Source: Candidatus Levybacteria bacterium RBG_16_35_11 (GTDB lineage Bacteria; Patescibacteriota; Microgenomatia; Levybacterales; UBA12049). Taken from it: a stretch of 34,012 bases of DNA. The stretch lies in the NCBI GenBank assembly GCA_001781995.1, contig MFNH01000035.1, forward strand, positions 1 to 34,012, in the 5' to 3' direction. The notes below the pieces were generated by a model. It made no database searches. It saw only the letters and a program-made list of their open reading frames with translations, and was not told the DNA's origin. Shown piece after piece: positions 1 to 8,471 of the stretch (positions are counted from its first letter, which is position 1; each line of letters opens with the position of its first letter). The position numbers and the translations under genes were made by a program.

Positions 1-1
1 T

Positions 2-208
2 TTCAAACCTTATCAGCTTTCCTTGGAATTGATTAAAAAATATTGCCCCAAAGCCAAAATAATGCATTGCATGCCCTGCCATGTTGGATATGAAATTACA
101 AGGGACGCAATTGAGAGTAAAAATTCAATAATTTTTGATCAAGCCGAAAACAGAATGCATATCCAGAAAGCAATAATAATGTGGCTTCTTAAAAAACGTT
201 TTAATTAA
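2..208 (+). CDS. argF: Ornithine carbamoyltransferase, C-terminal fragment
   Basis: The reading frame is open from the window edge to the TAA at 206-208, giving the last 68 residues of a longer protein. It starts with FKPYQL and contains MHCMPCHVGYEIT followed by FDQAENRMHIQKA. This is the C-terminal signature of ornithine carbamoyltransferase: the HCxPxHxGxEI ornithine-binding segment and the final helix. The enzyme makes citrulline from carbamoyl phosphate and ornithine in the cytoplasm. The second motif residue reads Pro-Cys-His where many family members have Pro-Ala-His; Cys273 of the E. coli enzyme lies one step earlier in the same HCLP loop and is kept here. The gene converges on the glycosyltransferase gene at 205-906, and the two stop codons overlap. 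The start lies outside the window. A related carbamoyltransferase with other substrate choice cannot be excluded. Confidence 0.88.
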   Translation, partial: FKPYQLSLELIKKYCPKAKIMHCMPCHVGYEITRDAIESKNSIIFDQAENRMHIQKAIIMWLLKKRFN

Positions 209-906
209 GCTTGCTTTGAAAAAGCGGACAAATAAACTTTTAAATATCTTGGAAACCATTTTAGCATTTTAAAATTTGATTTACCTGATGTTCTATTTTT
301 CCAAACCGATGGTAATTCGGATATTTTATACCCCTTTTTAAAAGCTTTAATAGTTAATTCCATTGAAAACTCAAACCCGCCATCCGTTTCAATCGGAATA
401 CTTCTAATTACGGATTTTTTATACATCTTAAATGCGTTGGTTGAATCTTGCGTTGGTATACTGGCTAAATGATATAAAGATTTTCCAGCAAGTTTAGAAA
501 GAAAAGTTTTTAGAAAGGGTCCTCCAATTTTTTTCCCGCCCGTCATATATCTTGAGCCACAGACGATGTCATCCCCTTCTTTTATTTTTTTAAACATTTT
601 ATCTACTATTCTTAAATCATCGGCCAAATCGGCCATAACTACCAAAACCGCTTCGCCCTTTGCCTTCTTGAATCCGCTTTTAATAGCGTTAACTACACCT
701 CTTTTATTCCCAGTAAAGTTTTTAACCAGACAAACTGCCTTTTTATTTAAAGCTTTAATTACGTTGACAGTAGGGTCCTCATTAAAATCATAGATCATTA
801 AAATTTCTTTTTTTGTTTTAACATTTCTTTCAATTCCGGATATTAATTTCTTAACGTTGCCTTCTTCGTAATAGATGGGGATAACAATGGAGAGCAAATT
901 CTTCAT
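205..906 (-). CDS. GT2 family glycosyltransferase (dolichyl-phosphate-mannose synthase type)
   Basis: A 233-residue GT-A fold glycosyltransferase. The N-terminus (LLSIVIPIYYEEGNVKKLI) is the usual nucleotide-binding start of family 2. An acidic DXD-like stretch, MADLADD, lies near residue 92 and should bind the metal and sugar nucleotide. Then follow GSRYMTGG and a C-terminal part typical of polyprenyl-phosphate sugar transferases. There is no clear C-terminal membrane anchor, unlike the fused protein at 24283. It is the last gene of the minus-strand operon that starts at 5578, two bases after the epimerase gene, so its donor may be the sugar made by that epimerase and the dehydrogenase (inference). 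Donor and acceptor are not readable from sequence. Confidence 0.85.
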   Translation of the reverse strand: MKNLLSIVIPIYYEEGNVKKLISGIERNVKTKKEILMIYDFNEDPTVNVIKALNKKAVCLVKNFTGNKRGVVNAIKSGFKKAKGEAVLVVMADLADDLRIVDKMFKKIKEGDDIVCGSRYMTGGKKIGGPFLKTFLSKLAGKSLYHLASIPTQDSTNAFKMYKKSVIRSIPIETDGGFEFSMELTIKAFKKGYKISELPSVWKNRTSGKSNFKMLKWFPRYLKVYLSAFSKQA

Positions 907-908
907 TC

Positions 909-1934
909 TTAAGACTTAATTTTTTTTAGCGCTATTTGTTTTTTGATCCAAGGAATAACCTCGTCTAACATTTGTTCAAGGCTAGTTTTTGCTTCAAAAC
1001 CCAGCAAATTTTTAGCCTTAGTTGTATCGGGAATTCTTTTTTGAACGTCATATTTAAAAGGCTTGTCCGAAATAAAATTAAAAGGTTTTTTTGAATTTGT
1101 TTTTTCCCAAATTAATTTTACAAGTTTCAAAACGGTCGTTGATTCATTTGTAGAAATATTAAAATCTTCATTTTTCGCTCTTGGAGAAAAAATTGCCTTT
1201 TTGATTCCTTCGGCTACGTCGCCACCGTAAGTATAGTGTCTTATTTGTTTTCCGTTACCTAGGATACGAAGAGGATACTGACCTTTTAGTGATTTTTGAA
1301 CTAAGTCAGGAACTACATGACCAAAGGCGAGTTTTACATTCCCACTTTTAACAGTTTTGCCAGCTAACGCTTTTGATTCACCGATTCCTACACAATTGAA
1401 CGGCCTTACGATAGTATATGGTAGTCCATATTGTTCAAATGCGCCTTTTGCAAAATATTCGCAAGCAAGTTTTTGAAATCCATAGGTAGATTTTGGTGGA
1501 GGTGATTTTAGGATTGCGGTTTCAGGAGTTGGAAAAATATCTGTTGATTCAAAGATCATACTTGAGGAAATTACAATTATTTTTTTTAACTTGTTTTTCT
1601 TAAAAGCATCTATTGCTGCGTCAAAAGTAGACGCGATTATTCTTTCATTTTCTGCAAGCAAATCATATGCAAATTCATGGAAATAGGTGATTCCACCAAT
1701 TTTTGCGGCAGCCGCAACAATGTAATCACAATCTTTTATCAACTCCTTCAATAACTTGGTATTTTTTACGTCACCTTCAGTAAGGGAATATTTTTTATTG
1801 CGATCGTAGCTTTTTTCGATTTTGCCATACTTTGAATAATTATCAATTCCAACTACATAATGGCCATCTTTAAGTAAATTTTCTACAAGATATCCACCAA
1901 TGAATCCGGAAGATCCCGTTACAAATATTTTCAT
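909..1934 (-). CDS. NAD-dependent nucleotide-sugar epimerase/dehydratase
   Basis: An extended short-chain dehydrogenase of 341 residues. It begins with the Rossmann motif TGSSGFIGGYL. The catalytic part shows ISSS followed by YGFQK, the Tyr-x3-Lys pair, and then the family segment RPFNCVG. Such enzymes interconvert or dehydrate UDP-, GDP- or dTDP-sugars in the cytoplasm. It overlaps the upstream dehydrogenase gene by four bases (ATGA type), so the two are translationally coupled and probably act on the same sugar. A UDP-glucose/UDP-uronate 4-epimerase or a GDP-fucose-synthase-like enzyme are both possible; substrate choice cannot be decided by eye. Confidence 0.85.
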   Translation of the reverse strand: MKIFVTGSSGFIGGYLVENLLKDGHYVVGIDNYSKYGKIEKSYDRNKKYSLTEGDVKNTKLLKELIKDCDYIVAAAAKIGGITYFHEFAYDLLAENERIIASTFDAAIDAFKKNKLKKIIVISSSMIFESTDIFPTPETAILKSPPPKSTYGFQKLACEYFAKGAFEQYGLPYTIVRPFNCVGIGESKALAGKTVKSGNVKLAFGHVVPDLVQKSLKGQYPLRILGNGKQIRHYTYGGDVAEGIKKAIFSPRAKNEDFNISTNESTTVLKLVKLIWEKTNSKKPFNFISDKPFKYDVQKRIPDTTKAKNLLGFEAKTSLEQMLDEVIPWIKKQIALKKIKS

Positions 1935-3202
1935 TTTTTATTTTTACTTTTTTTAAGAATATTTACCTGATTAACTGTAAAAATTAATTTATTGATCCCA
2001 AAGATATTCCAAATGTCACAAACATAGACCCTTTTATTTAATTTTTTTAAAATTTGATTTTTGCTCCGCTGGTAAACCTTATGTCGTGTAGCTATGAAAA
2101 GAACATCAACGTTTTTTAAAGCCTTATCTAAATTGCTTATTACTTCTTGCTGAGGGTAGACCTTAACAAATGGATCATGCAGGATTACCTTGGCATGTTC
2201 TTTAAGAAGTCCTTTTCTAAGTTTAAAGCTCAATGACTCTCTAATATCATCAATTTCCGGTTTAAATGCTAATCCTAGTATAAGAACTTTTTTATTTTTT
2301 AAGCTTACTCTTTCTCTGATCTTTTTAATTAAAAAGAGCGGAAGACTTTCATTTACTTTCCAAGAAGCAGTAATTAGATCTAAAAAAGGATTTTCATTTA
2401 TGAGAAAAAATCCATCTTTAAAAAGACAAGGTCCGGCTGTTAAACCGGGAAGAGCAAGTCCTCCTCTTTTATAGCCATTATTCACTAGGTTAACAATTTC
2501 ATGAATATTTCTATTAAAACTTTCTGCAATCACCATGAATTCATTAGATATTGCAAATGAGATGTAACGGTACATGTTAGTAAAAAGCTTAGCTAGCTCC
2601 GCAGTTGTAGAATCAGTTAAAAAACTTTTAACATTAAAGCTATCAAAAAAATCCTCCGCTTTTTTTGATGATATTTCATTAATACCTCCAATTATCTGTG
2701 GGATGGTTTTCATTTCTCTTATCGCGTTCCCCTCTGCTATCCTTTCAGGACAAAAGGCAAGATAAATATCCCTACCGACTTTAAATTTTGATAACATTTC
2801 TATCCGATCTTTTACATAAATGGTGGTACGTGGAGAAACGGTACTTCGCAAAATTATCATCTGTCCCTTTCTAAGATATGAAACCATTTTATTAACAGCT
2901 TCATTTATTTGATCAAAAACAGGATTCATGTTTTCATCAATTGGAGTCCCAAGGGTGAGTATTATAATTTTTGATTCTTTAATCGGTTCGTAAGAGGTTG
3001 TGGGAAAGAATCTTTTATTAACATGTTTTTTTAAAAGATCGCTGCCTTCTTCTATAAAAGGCATTTTCCCTTTTTTCAAGTTTTCTATTCTATCCTGATT
3101 TCTTCCTATACCATACGCAATATAACCATGCTCTGCCAACACCAGAGCAAGAGGTAGACCGACTCTGCCAATGCCAATTATGGAGACAGCCTTTTTTATC
3201 AT
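1931..3202 (-). CDS. UDP-N-acetyl-D-mannosaminuronate-type dehydrogenase
   Basis: A 423-residue member of the UDP-glucose/GDP-mannose dehydrogenase family. The N-terminal NAD-binding motif is IGIGRVGLPLA (residues 9-19). The middle part has LGTPIDEN, STVSPRTT and FCPERIAEGNA. The catalytic cysteine is expected at Cys259 in GLTAGPCLFKD. That Pro-Cys-Leu-x-Lys-Asp form is typical of the WecC branch, which oxidises UDP-N-acetylhexosamines to uronates, rather than of UDP-glucose dehydrogenase (compare GSCFPKD in the gene at 20991). The C-terminal domain has LGLAFKPEIDDIRES. It is preceded by the YfhO-like gene with a 36-base gap. Product: a UDP-N-acetylhexosaminuronate for a surface glycan (inferred from the family). 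Confidence 0.83.
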   Translation of the reverse strand: MIKKAVSIIGIGRVGLPLALVLAEHGYIAYGIGRNQDRIENLKKGKMPFIEEGSDLLKKHVNKRFFPTTSYEPIKESKIIILTLGTPIDENMNPVFDQINEAVNKMVSYLRKGQMIILRSTVSPRTTIYVKDRIEMLSKFKVGRDIYLAFCPERIAEGNAIREMKTIPQIIGGINEISSKKAEDFFDSFNVKSFLTDSTTAELAKLFTNMYRYISFAISNEFMVIAESFNRNIHEIVNLVNNGYKRGGLALPGLTAGPCLFKDGFFLINENPFLDLITASWKVNESLPLFLIKKIRERVSLKNKKVLILGLAFKPEIDDIRESLSFKLRKGLLKEHAKVILHDPFVKVYPQQEVISNLDKALKNVDVLFIATRHKVYQRSKNQILKKLNKRVYVCDIWNIFGINKLIFTVNQVNILKKSKNKK

Positions 3203-3238
3203 TGCCCTATTTTACATAAAAAAAATCAAATTTAAAAG

Positions 3239-5578
3239 CTAATTTAGAGAAGTCTTTCTCCTTAGAAATAGATACGATGCGTACCAACCTAAACATACGA
3301 TTAGTGTAACAACTGAAATTGCCTTGCCTTTTTCAAACGAATCTGGGTTATAGATAAAAACAATATTGCTTTTTCCCGACCCTAAATATGCAGCCCTAAA
3401 TATAGTGTCGGCTTTTAATATTTCTTTTTGTCTTCCGTTAACAAATACCTTCCACCCTGGATACCAGATCTCACTTAACACTAAATATCCTGAATTTGAA
3501 AGACTTGCCGATAATGAAATTTTATTAGGCTCATAATAATTTACCTTTATTAGACTTTTCCCAACCGGGTTCTTTAATGGCGTTTTAGGATTTTTATCTA
3601 AAATGATAGTTTTTTTAATGTCAATTTTGTTATTTGCCAATATTGACAGCGCTTTTTTATTATCTGCGATAACAAGAGCATCGGGAACAATGTAGGCGCG
3701 CGGGAGCAATTTTCTGTTTTCATAGATATAATAAGTTCCTTTCCACTCTCCGTTTTTAAGTGTAGCTTTACTAATAAGCTTTAATCCCGGTATAGTAAGA
3801 GGTTTTTTACTATGAATATATTTAACATTCAAAAGATTGATAATATTTTGATTGGTAATGTCGGTTAATCCAGAAAACATGCTTTTAAATCTTTCTTCAG
3901 TTGGTCCGGCTAAGTAGAGAAAATCACGGTAATAAGAAAGAAATAAAGGGTCAAAGTCTTTTACTGATTGAATTTTTGCGACATTTTCCTGGCTGATTGA
4001 AAGCTTGTCAAGTCTAAAAGTTCTAGCTAAATCATCATCCTTTAGCTCTTTTAATTGCTTAGGCCTGTTAATTGCTTTTTGTATTTCTACTGTTTTAATA
4101 CTTGTAGAATTAATTAAGAAAAGATCAAAAAAAATTAACAAAATCAAGCTTATTTTTAAAAACTGATTAGATTGTACAATTTTAAAGATAATTAGTATCG
4201 CAGAGAAAAACAGGAAAATAAATGCCAGAAATCTCAAATCGGAAAGAATGTGTAAGAATATTAAAAAATGGTTTTGGTTTTGAGCATAATTGTTCCCAAG
4301 CACGAAACGATCAAAAAAAATTAAAGCAGAGGGATTATTTATATAAAAGAATAAAATTAAACTAAGCATTCCCAATCCAAGGAAACTTAATATGAGAATA
4401 TTTACTAACCTTTTCTTAATTTTTAATTGCCTAGTAAAGAAATCTCCTCCTATGCCGGCAAGAATCGATAGCGAGAAAATAAAAATATAAAGGAAACGGG
4501 AAGAAAATTTAAAATACTTTGCGAAAGGAAAATAATGCTGAGAAAGAGGAAAAACAAAGCTTTCATTTCCAAATGAATAAAAAAGGGCAAACAGAGCTAT
4601 GAAAGAAAAGACGAGAGTATATTTGTTTTTATAAGTAAATAAACTGAGGAATGCGAGAAAAAGAGGAACAATTCCAATATAAATAGAATTTACAAAAGGA
4701 TTTCCCGGCGCCCAGAATGTATTGTCAGCGCTAGAGCCAAAGAAATGAGGAAGAATAAAAGAAATTAATGTTTTTTGGGGAAGATACATAGTGTCAGTAA
4801 AGATTCCCTGGGTTCTTGCAGAAAAGGCGGCTAATTCGCTAGTGGGTAATAATTGAATTGCGCTTAAGCCAGTGGCTAGTAAAACTGAAACAAGTAAAAA
4901 TAGAAATTTTTTTAATCTCTTCCTAAGACAATAATCTTTCTTCAGAAGCATTAACCGGGTTAAAAAATAGATGCAAACGGCAACCAACATATAGAATGAC
5001 ACTTCCGGCGCTCCAGCTAAAAAGGAAAGGGCAATAGGGAATGCGGCAAAAACAGAATAAATAATTTTTTCATCAGTTATCATCTTTTCAGTTAAAAGAA
5101 GTATTAAAGGGAACCAAATAAAAGTATCTAAGTTTGCCGGAAAACCAAGTGGTATTAAACCGATTAAAACCGGGGAAAACATTATGACTATGGCTGAAAC
5201 TAATGATCCAAAACGATTAAGCTTTATGGTTCTTGCGAATAAATAAGTAAAACTGCCAATTAAGAACGAATCGAAAATATATAAATACCCAAAGGTCAAG
5301 TAAAGGGGGAATAGAAAGATTAAATAAGTAAAAGGATAAAAAAGAGCGGGAGCAGGATTTCCAACAAAAGACATGCCGCTAAAAACATATGGATTCCATA
5401 ACGGAAGAGTATGGAAATTCTTAACAGTCTCATAGATGATTATTTTATACGGAGCGACTATGGCGAAGATGTCCCCAGAAGGATAAATCATTTGGTTAAA
5501 ATAAACAATGATTTTGTAAAAGAAAACAGATCCAAGCAGTAAAAGAATTAGAAAAGGATTGCTAAGAATTTTCCTCAT
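3239..5578 (-). CDS. YfhO-like multi-spanning membrane protein
   Basis: A 779-residue protein with about a dozen hydrophobic segments in its first 500 residues, then a soluble C-terminal part and one last membrane helix near residue 760. The N-terminal loop PLWNPYVFSGMSFVGNP and the C-terminal EIWYPGWKVFVNGRQ followed by FRAAYLGSG match the pattern of YfhO-family proteins. These are GT-C-like membrane proteins that in Gram-positive bacteria are linked to glycosylation of lipoteichoic acid or other lipid-linked polymers. It is the first gene of the minus-strand operon that also carries sugar-nucleotide enzymes and a GT2 enzyme, so a role in decorating a surface glycan fits. The catalytic role is inferred from family and context only. 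Confidence 0.72.
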   Translation of the reverse strand: MRKILSNPFLILLLLGSVFFYKIIVYFNQMIYPSGDIFAIVAPYKIIIYETVKNFHTLPLWNPYVFSGMSFVGNPAPALFYPFTYLIFLFPLYLTFGYLYIFDSFLIGSFTYLFARTIKLNRFGSLVSAIVIMFSPVLIGLIPLGFPANLDTFIWFPLILLLTEKMITDEKIIYSVFAAFPIALSFLAGAPEVSFYMLVAVCIYFLTRLMLLKKDYCLRKRLKKFLFLLVSVLLATGLSAIQLLPTSELAAFSARTQGIFTDTMYLPQKTLISFILPHFFGSSADNTFWAPGNPFVNSIYIGIVPLFLAFLSLFTYKNKYTLVFSFIALFALFYSFGNESFVFPLSQHYFPFAKYFKFSSRFLYIFIFSLSILAGIGGDFFTRQLKIKKRLVNILILSFLGLGMLSLILFFYINNPSALIFFDRFVLGNNYAQNQNHFLIFLHILSDLRFLAFIFLFFSAILIIFKIVQSNQFLKISLILLIFFDLFLINSTSIKTVEIQKAINRPKQLKELKDDDLARTFRLDKLSISQENVAKIQSVKDFDPLFLSYYRDFLYLAGPTEERFKSMFSGLTDITNQNIINLLNVKYIHSKKPLTIPGLKLISKATLKNGEWKGTYYIYENRKLLPRAYIVPDALVIADNKKALSILANNKIDIKKTIILDKNPKTPLKNPVGKSLIKVNYYEPNKISLSASLSNSGYLVLSEIWYPGWKVFVNGRQKEILKADTIFRAAYLGSGKSNIVFIYNPDSFEKGKAISVVTLIVCLGWYASYLFLRRKTSLN

Positions 5579-5627
5579 TTAATAGCGGAATTCTTTCTCG
5601 TAAAAACAATTTTAATAGCAATGATAG

Positions 5628-5636
5628 ATTATAACA
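5628..5636 (-). promoter_or_regulatory. Extended -10 promoter of the minus-strand glycan operon
   Basis: On the minus strand the bases read TGT followed by TATAAT, an extended -10 element. No good -35 box lies 16-18 bases upstream. The predicted transcript start leaves a 5' leader of about 40 bases before the ATG at 5578, longer than at most other promoters in this window. It lies back-to-back with the promoter of the gene at 5669. Confidence 0.5.
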
Positions 5637-5650
5637 TGGGATAACAAATG

Positions 5651-5659
5651 TGTTACTAT
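5651..5659 (+). promoter_or_regulatory. Extended -10 promoter of the gene at 5669
   Basis: TGT directly followed by TACTAT forms an extended -10 element. Nine bases separate it from the ATG at 5669, so transcription would begin within a few bases of the start codon. This is one reason for choosing ATG 5669 over the in-frame ATG at 5648. Confidence 0.45.
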
Positions 5660-5668
5660 TTTTATAGA

Positions 5669-6526
5669 ATGGATTTTAAAAAACCTCATTATAGGCATCT
5701 TGCAGAGAAATGGGCAAAGAGGAATGAAAATTACATTCAAAAATTAATTAACGAGCATAAAGAAGCGTTTGAATGGCTTGCCCAGAATACAAAAAAACTG
5801 GCAATTTCCTCTCTTGCCGGTTTATTTATTATTTCCTCACCGTTAATAGCCAAATTAACTCCAACAACCGTATCGGCAGAAAAATCAATTGACAGAAATG
5901 TTTTTCTGGTTTCTGATCTTTCCCATGTTCTTCCTGATGAGGTAGGTCCTTTGAGTGAGTTTAGAGAAAAAGAAGTAGAGGAAATTTTAGAAAGAACATT
6001 TAAATTAAAAATAAAAGCACAACTTAATGGAATTAGACTTAACACAACCTATGGCAAAATCGGCGCAGAACAACATTTATCACGTTATCCAGGGGATAAT
6101 ATAGTAACTCACCTTGATTCAGAAGAAGAGGCAAAAGAATACTGGTCGGCCGGAATGGCTCCGGGACTTGGGGGATGGGGATATTTTGCAGATTCCCAAT
6201 CTGAGACAACCGAAAAGGAAAAAATGAGAGAAAAATATTACATTGCGGTTCAAGCATTTTTAGCTCCCGGATTTAATGAAGATAGACAAAGATATTTGGA
6301 TTTTTTCAAATTCAGAAAAATGCTGGTTGTAAATCCGCATAATGGAAAAGCGGTTGTTGCGGTAATTGGCGATGCCGGACCTGCTGCTTGGACAGGAAAA
6401 CAATTAGGCGGATCTCCCGAGGTTATGAAATATCTACAAAGATATGATGGTAGGCAGGTCCGGGGGGTGCTTTATTTTTTTATTGATGATCCAAATGACG
6501 AGGTTCCCTTAGGCCCATTGGAGTGA
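5669..6526 (+). CDS. Membrane-anchored extracytoplasmic protein, possible barrel domain
   Basis: I do not recognise this family with certainty. From ATG 5669 it is 285 residues; an upstream in-frame ATG at 5648 would add seven residues but lies inside the predicted promoter. A basic N-terminus is followed by one hydrophobic segment (LAISSLAGLFIISSPLIA, roughly residues 43-60), suggesting a signal anchor with the rest outside the membrane. The C-terminal region reads VVNPHNGKAVVAVIGDAGPAAWTG and then GGSPEVMKYL, which resembles the core of double-psi beta-barrel (RlpA-like) wall proteins. That resemblance is by eye and unproven. Many tryptophans and acidic residues lie in the middle part. It ends just before a small coiled-coil gene. 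Confidence 0.7.
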   Translation: MDFKKPHYRHLAEKWAKRNENYIQKLINEHKEAFEWLAQNTKKLAISSLAGLFIISSPLIAKLTPTTVSAEKSIDRNVFLVSDLSHVLPDEVGPLSEFREKEVEEILERTFKLKIKAQLNGIRLNTTYGKIGAEQHLSRYPGDNIVTHLDSEEEAKEYWSAGMAPGLGGWGYFADSQSETTEKEKMREKYYIAVQAFLAPGFNEDRQRYLDFFKFRKMLVVNPHNGKAVVAVIGDAGPAAWTGKQLGGSPEVMKYLQRYDGRQVRGVLYFFIDDPNDEVPLGPLE

Positions 6527-6528
6527 AT

Positions 6529-6534
6529 TATAAT
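6529..6534 (+). promoter_or_regulatory. -10 box of the gene at 6541
   Basis: A perfect TATAAT ends six bases before the ATG at 6541 and overlaps the stop region of the preceding gene. That spacing places the transcription start on or next to the start codon (leaderless mRNA). No convincing -35 box was found. Confidence 0.45.
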
Positions 6535-6540
6535 AATATT

Positions 6541-6873
6541 ATGAAGAAAAAGCGTTTTTATGCCCATCTTGTTGAGACCTCTTCAATTACAGTTGAGCTA
6601 GCTGATATGGAGCTGTCACAAGAAGAAAGACTGCATCTTCTAAACTTGGTCAATTCAAATATTCACAATTCTGTTCTTGAAACAGTTTTATCGAATCTAG
6701 CTTCAGAGGATAAGAAAATATTTTTAGCAAATCTACATTCTAATGATCATGACAAAATTTGGTCTCATCTAAAAAGTAAAATCGAAAATATTGAAGAAAA
6801 GATTAAAGAAAGTATAGAGGATTTAAAAAAAGAATTGCAAAAAGACATAGCAGAGGCCAAAAAAGCAATTTGA
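6541..6873 (+). CDS. Small helical protein of unknown function
   Basis: A 110-residue protein that I do not recognise. It has no signal peptide or membrane segment. The first two thirds look helical. The last 40 residues, rich in Lys, Glu and Ile (IENIEEKIKESIEDLKKEL), should form an amphipathic helix or coiled coil. The ATG at 6541 is preferred over an in-frame upstream start at 6523 because a TATAAT box sits at 6529-6534, six bases before it, and the six extra residues look unlike protein. It is followed after 12 bases by the gene at 6886, which has its own promoter box. Confidence 0.65.
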   Translation: MKKKRFYAHLVETSSITVELADMELSQEERLHLLNLVNSNIHNSVLETVLSNLASEDKKIFLANLHSNDHDKIWSHLKSKIENIEEKIKESIEDLKKELQKDIAEAKKAI

Positions 6874-6879
6874 TATAAT
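6871..6879 (+). promoter_or_regulatory. Extended -10 promoter of the gene at 6886
   Basis: TGA followed by a perfect TATAAT (6874-6879) overlaps the stop codon of the preceding gene. The box ends six bases before the GTG start at 6886, so the predicted transcript starts at the start codon. This box supports the GTG start. Confidence 0.55.
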
Positions 6880-6885
6880 CCCCTT

Positions 6886-7332
6886 GTGAAAAAGATAAAA
6901 ACAATTGTCATTTGCTCAAGTGGATCGTTCTACAAACAACTTTTTCCCATCCAAACTTCGCTTAAAAAACTTGGTTACAAAGTAGTTCTGCCCGTTACAG
7001 CCCACAAGATGAAGAGAACAAATAACTTTGATATTAAAACTTACAAAACATGGTATAAAAAACCGCAAGATTACTCTAAAAAAAGAGCATATATGGACAA
7101 GCATTTTAAAAAGATAATAAAAGGGGACGCAATTCTTGTTGCCAATTTTGACAAAAAAAGGATAAAAGGATATATAGGAGGGAATACTTTAATGGAAATA
7201 ACTATTGCCTATTTTCACAAAAAGCCAATTTTTATCCTTAATGATATTTCCAGTAAATCTTTAATTAAGGAAGAAATTTATGGGGTAAATCCTGTTTTTC
7301 TTAAAGGAAGCTTAAACTACTTTACCTTGTAA
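6886..7332 (+). CDS. Nucleoside 2-deoxyribosyltransferase-like protein
   Basis: A 148-residue cytoplasmic protein starting with GTG. The N-terminal beta-strand (KIKTIVICSS) and the segment AILVANFDKKRIKGYIGGNTLMEITIAYFHKKPIFIL match the pattern of small proteins in the nucleoside 2-deoxyribosyltransferase superfamily. In those, the GxxGxxTxxEIxxA region contains the catalytic glutamate, here within TLMEI. The enzymes cleave or exchange the N-glycosidic bond of deoxynucleosides or related nucleotides. The fold assignment is fairly sure but the actual substrate is not. It converges with the methyltransferase gene and overlaps its 3' end by 16 bases. Confidence 0.65.
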   Translation: MKKIKTIVICSSGSFYKQLFPIQTSLKKLGYKVVLPVTAHKMKRTNNFDIKTYKTWYKKPQDYSKKRAYMDKHFKKIIKGDAILVANFDKKRIKGYIGGNTLMEITIAYFHKKPIFILNDISSKSLIKEEIYGVNPVFLKGSLNYFTL

Positions 7333-7613
7333 AAATAAACAGGTTCAATAACGCCATTTTTAAATCCAACGCCCTCATTTTCAAGTTTTTTTCTCTGCTT
7401 ACTTATTCCGCCAAAAGCATATCCCTTTGCCAATTTTCCGTTGCTTTTTACAACTCTATGGCAGGGAATCTGCAAGGGATTTTTATTTACATGCAGGGCA
7501 AAGCCGACAGTCCTCGGGTTTGTATTTGCCTTTTTGGCAACTTCTTTGTAAGTTATAACTTTACCCTTGGGGATGCTAGAGACAACCTTATAAATTTTTT
7601 CAAAAGCATTCAT
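7317..7613 (-). CDS. ogt: Single-domain O6-alkylguanine-DNA alkyltransferase
   Basis: A 98-residue protein made of only the C-terminal, DNA-binding domain of the Ogt/MGMT family. PRTVGFALHVNKNP is the arginine-finger helix region, and IPCHRVV carries the alkyl-acceptor cysteine (Cys51). The related alkyltransferase-like proteins have Trp in that position, so this protein should be able to accept the alkyl group rather than only bind damage. Full-length enzymes have about 160-200 residues; here the N-terminal domain is missing, as in other short family members. It follows uppP on the minus strand with an ATGA overlap at 7610-7613 and is probably co-transcribed with it. The gene symbol is by family, not a firm orthology. 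Confidence 0.82.
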   Translation of the reverse strand: MNAFEKIYKVVSSIPKGKVITYKEVAKKANTNPRTVGFALHVNKNPLQIPCHRVVKSNGKLAKGYAFGGISKQRKKLENEGVGFKNGVIEPVYFYKVK

Positions 7614-8386
7614 TTAAGGATAATTAACCAAAAGAGGATAGCTAAAATAATTCTGTAAATTCCAAAGGGAATAAATGTGTGTTTTTTAATAAAGTTTAAG
7701 AAAAACTTAACTGCCAGTATTGCAACAATAAAAGATGTAAGAAACCCAACTGCCAAAATAGCAAGTTCGGAAGATGGATAGGATGAAAAACTACCTTTTG
7801 CGATATCAAGAGCCGATGCTGCAATCATTGTCGGGACAGCCAGCAAAAATGAGAATTCAACTGCGGTTTTTCTTTTTGTCCCTAAAAATAAAGCGCCAAT
7901 TATTGTTGCGGCAGCCCTTGAAACCCCGGGAATTATTGAAAAAGATTGAAAAACCCCAATTAAAAAAGAGTTTCTAATAGAAATTGATTCTATATTTTCT
8001 ACATGACTCCCTTTTTCTTTATGGATCAGCTCAAGTAAAATTAAAAGGATCCCCCCAATCAAAAGTGCCCAAAGAGTAATATAGGTATTGCCAAGGAAAA
8101 CATCTTTTACCACTTTGAAAAGTAAAAATCCAATAACTGCGGTTGGAATAAAGGCAGAAATTATTCTTAGCCATACCTTCTTATTTTTAATAAAAGTTTT
8201 AAAATATAAAACCACAATTGCCAAAATAGCTCCAAGTTGAATAATTATTTCAAAATCTTTAACGAAATTAGACTGGACGATTTTTAAAATATCAGCGGTA
8301 AGGATTAAATGTCCTGTGGAAGATATAGGAAGAAATTCCGTGAATCCCTCTACAATTCCCAAAATAAATGAGTAAAGAAGATTCAT
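7610..8386 (-). CDS. uppP: Undecaprenyl-diphosphatase UppP (BacA family)
   Basis: A polytopic membrane enzyme of 258 residues with about eight hydrophobic segments. It recycles undecaprenyl diphosphate to the monophosphate carrier used for peptidoglycan and surface glycans. The first signature, EGFTEFLPISSTGHLIL, is intact near residues 13-29. The second is IPGVSRAAATI, where most family members have a Ser-Gly after the arginine; here both are Ala, a mild deviation. The ATG at 8386 is chosen over a TTG one codon upstream because an extended -10 box ends six bases before this ATG. The stop overlaps the start of the alkyltransferase gene. Confidence 0.92.
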   Translation of the reverse strand: MNLLYSFILGIVEGFTEFLPISSTGHLILTADILKIVQSNFVKDFEIIIQLGAILAIVVLYFKTFIKNKKVWLRIISAFIPTAVIGFLLFKVVKDVFLGNTYITLWALLIGGILLILLELIHKEKGSHVENIESISIRNSFLIGVFQSFSIIPGVSRAAATIIGALFLGTKRKTAVEFSFLLAVPTMIAASALDIAKGSFSSYPSSELAILAVGFLTSFIVAILAVKFFLNFIKKHTFIPFGIYRIILAILFWLIILK

Positions 8387-8392
8387 CAATTC

Positions 8393-8401
8393 ATTATATC
8401 A
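8393..8401 (-). promoter_or_regulatory. Extended -10 promoter of uppP
   Basis: On the minus strand TGA is followed by TATAAT, and six bases separate the box from the uppP ATG at 8386. This predicts a leaderless uppP-ogt transcript. The -35 region is weak. Confidence 0.5.
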
Positions 8402-8433
8402 GGGCCTTGGACTAATCTAATACTGAAGGCTGT

Positions 8434-8462
8434 TTGCAAAAGGGGATATTGTTATCTACAAT
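8434..8462 (+). promoter_or_regulatory. Promoter of the gene at 8472
   Basis: TTGCAA (8434-8439), a 17-base spacer and TACAAT (8457-8462) form a canonical sigma-70-type promoter. Nine bases separate the -10 box from the ATG at 8472, so the 5' leader would be only a few bases. Confidence 0.6.
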
Positions 8463-8471
8463 TAGGCTAAT

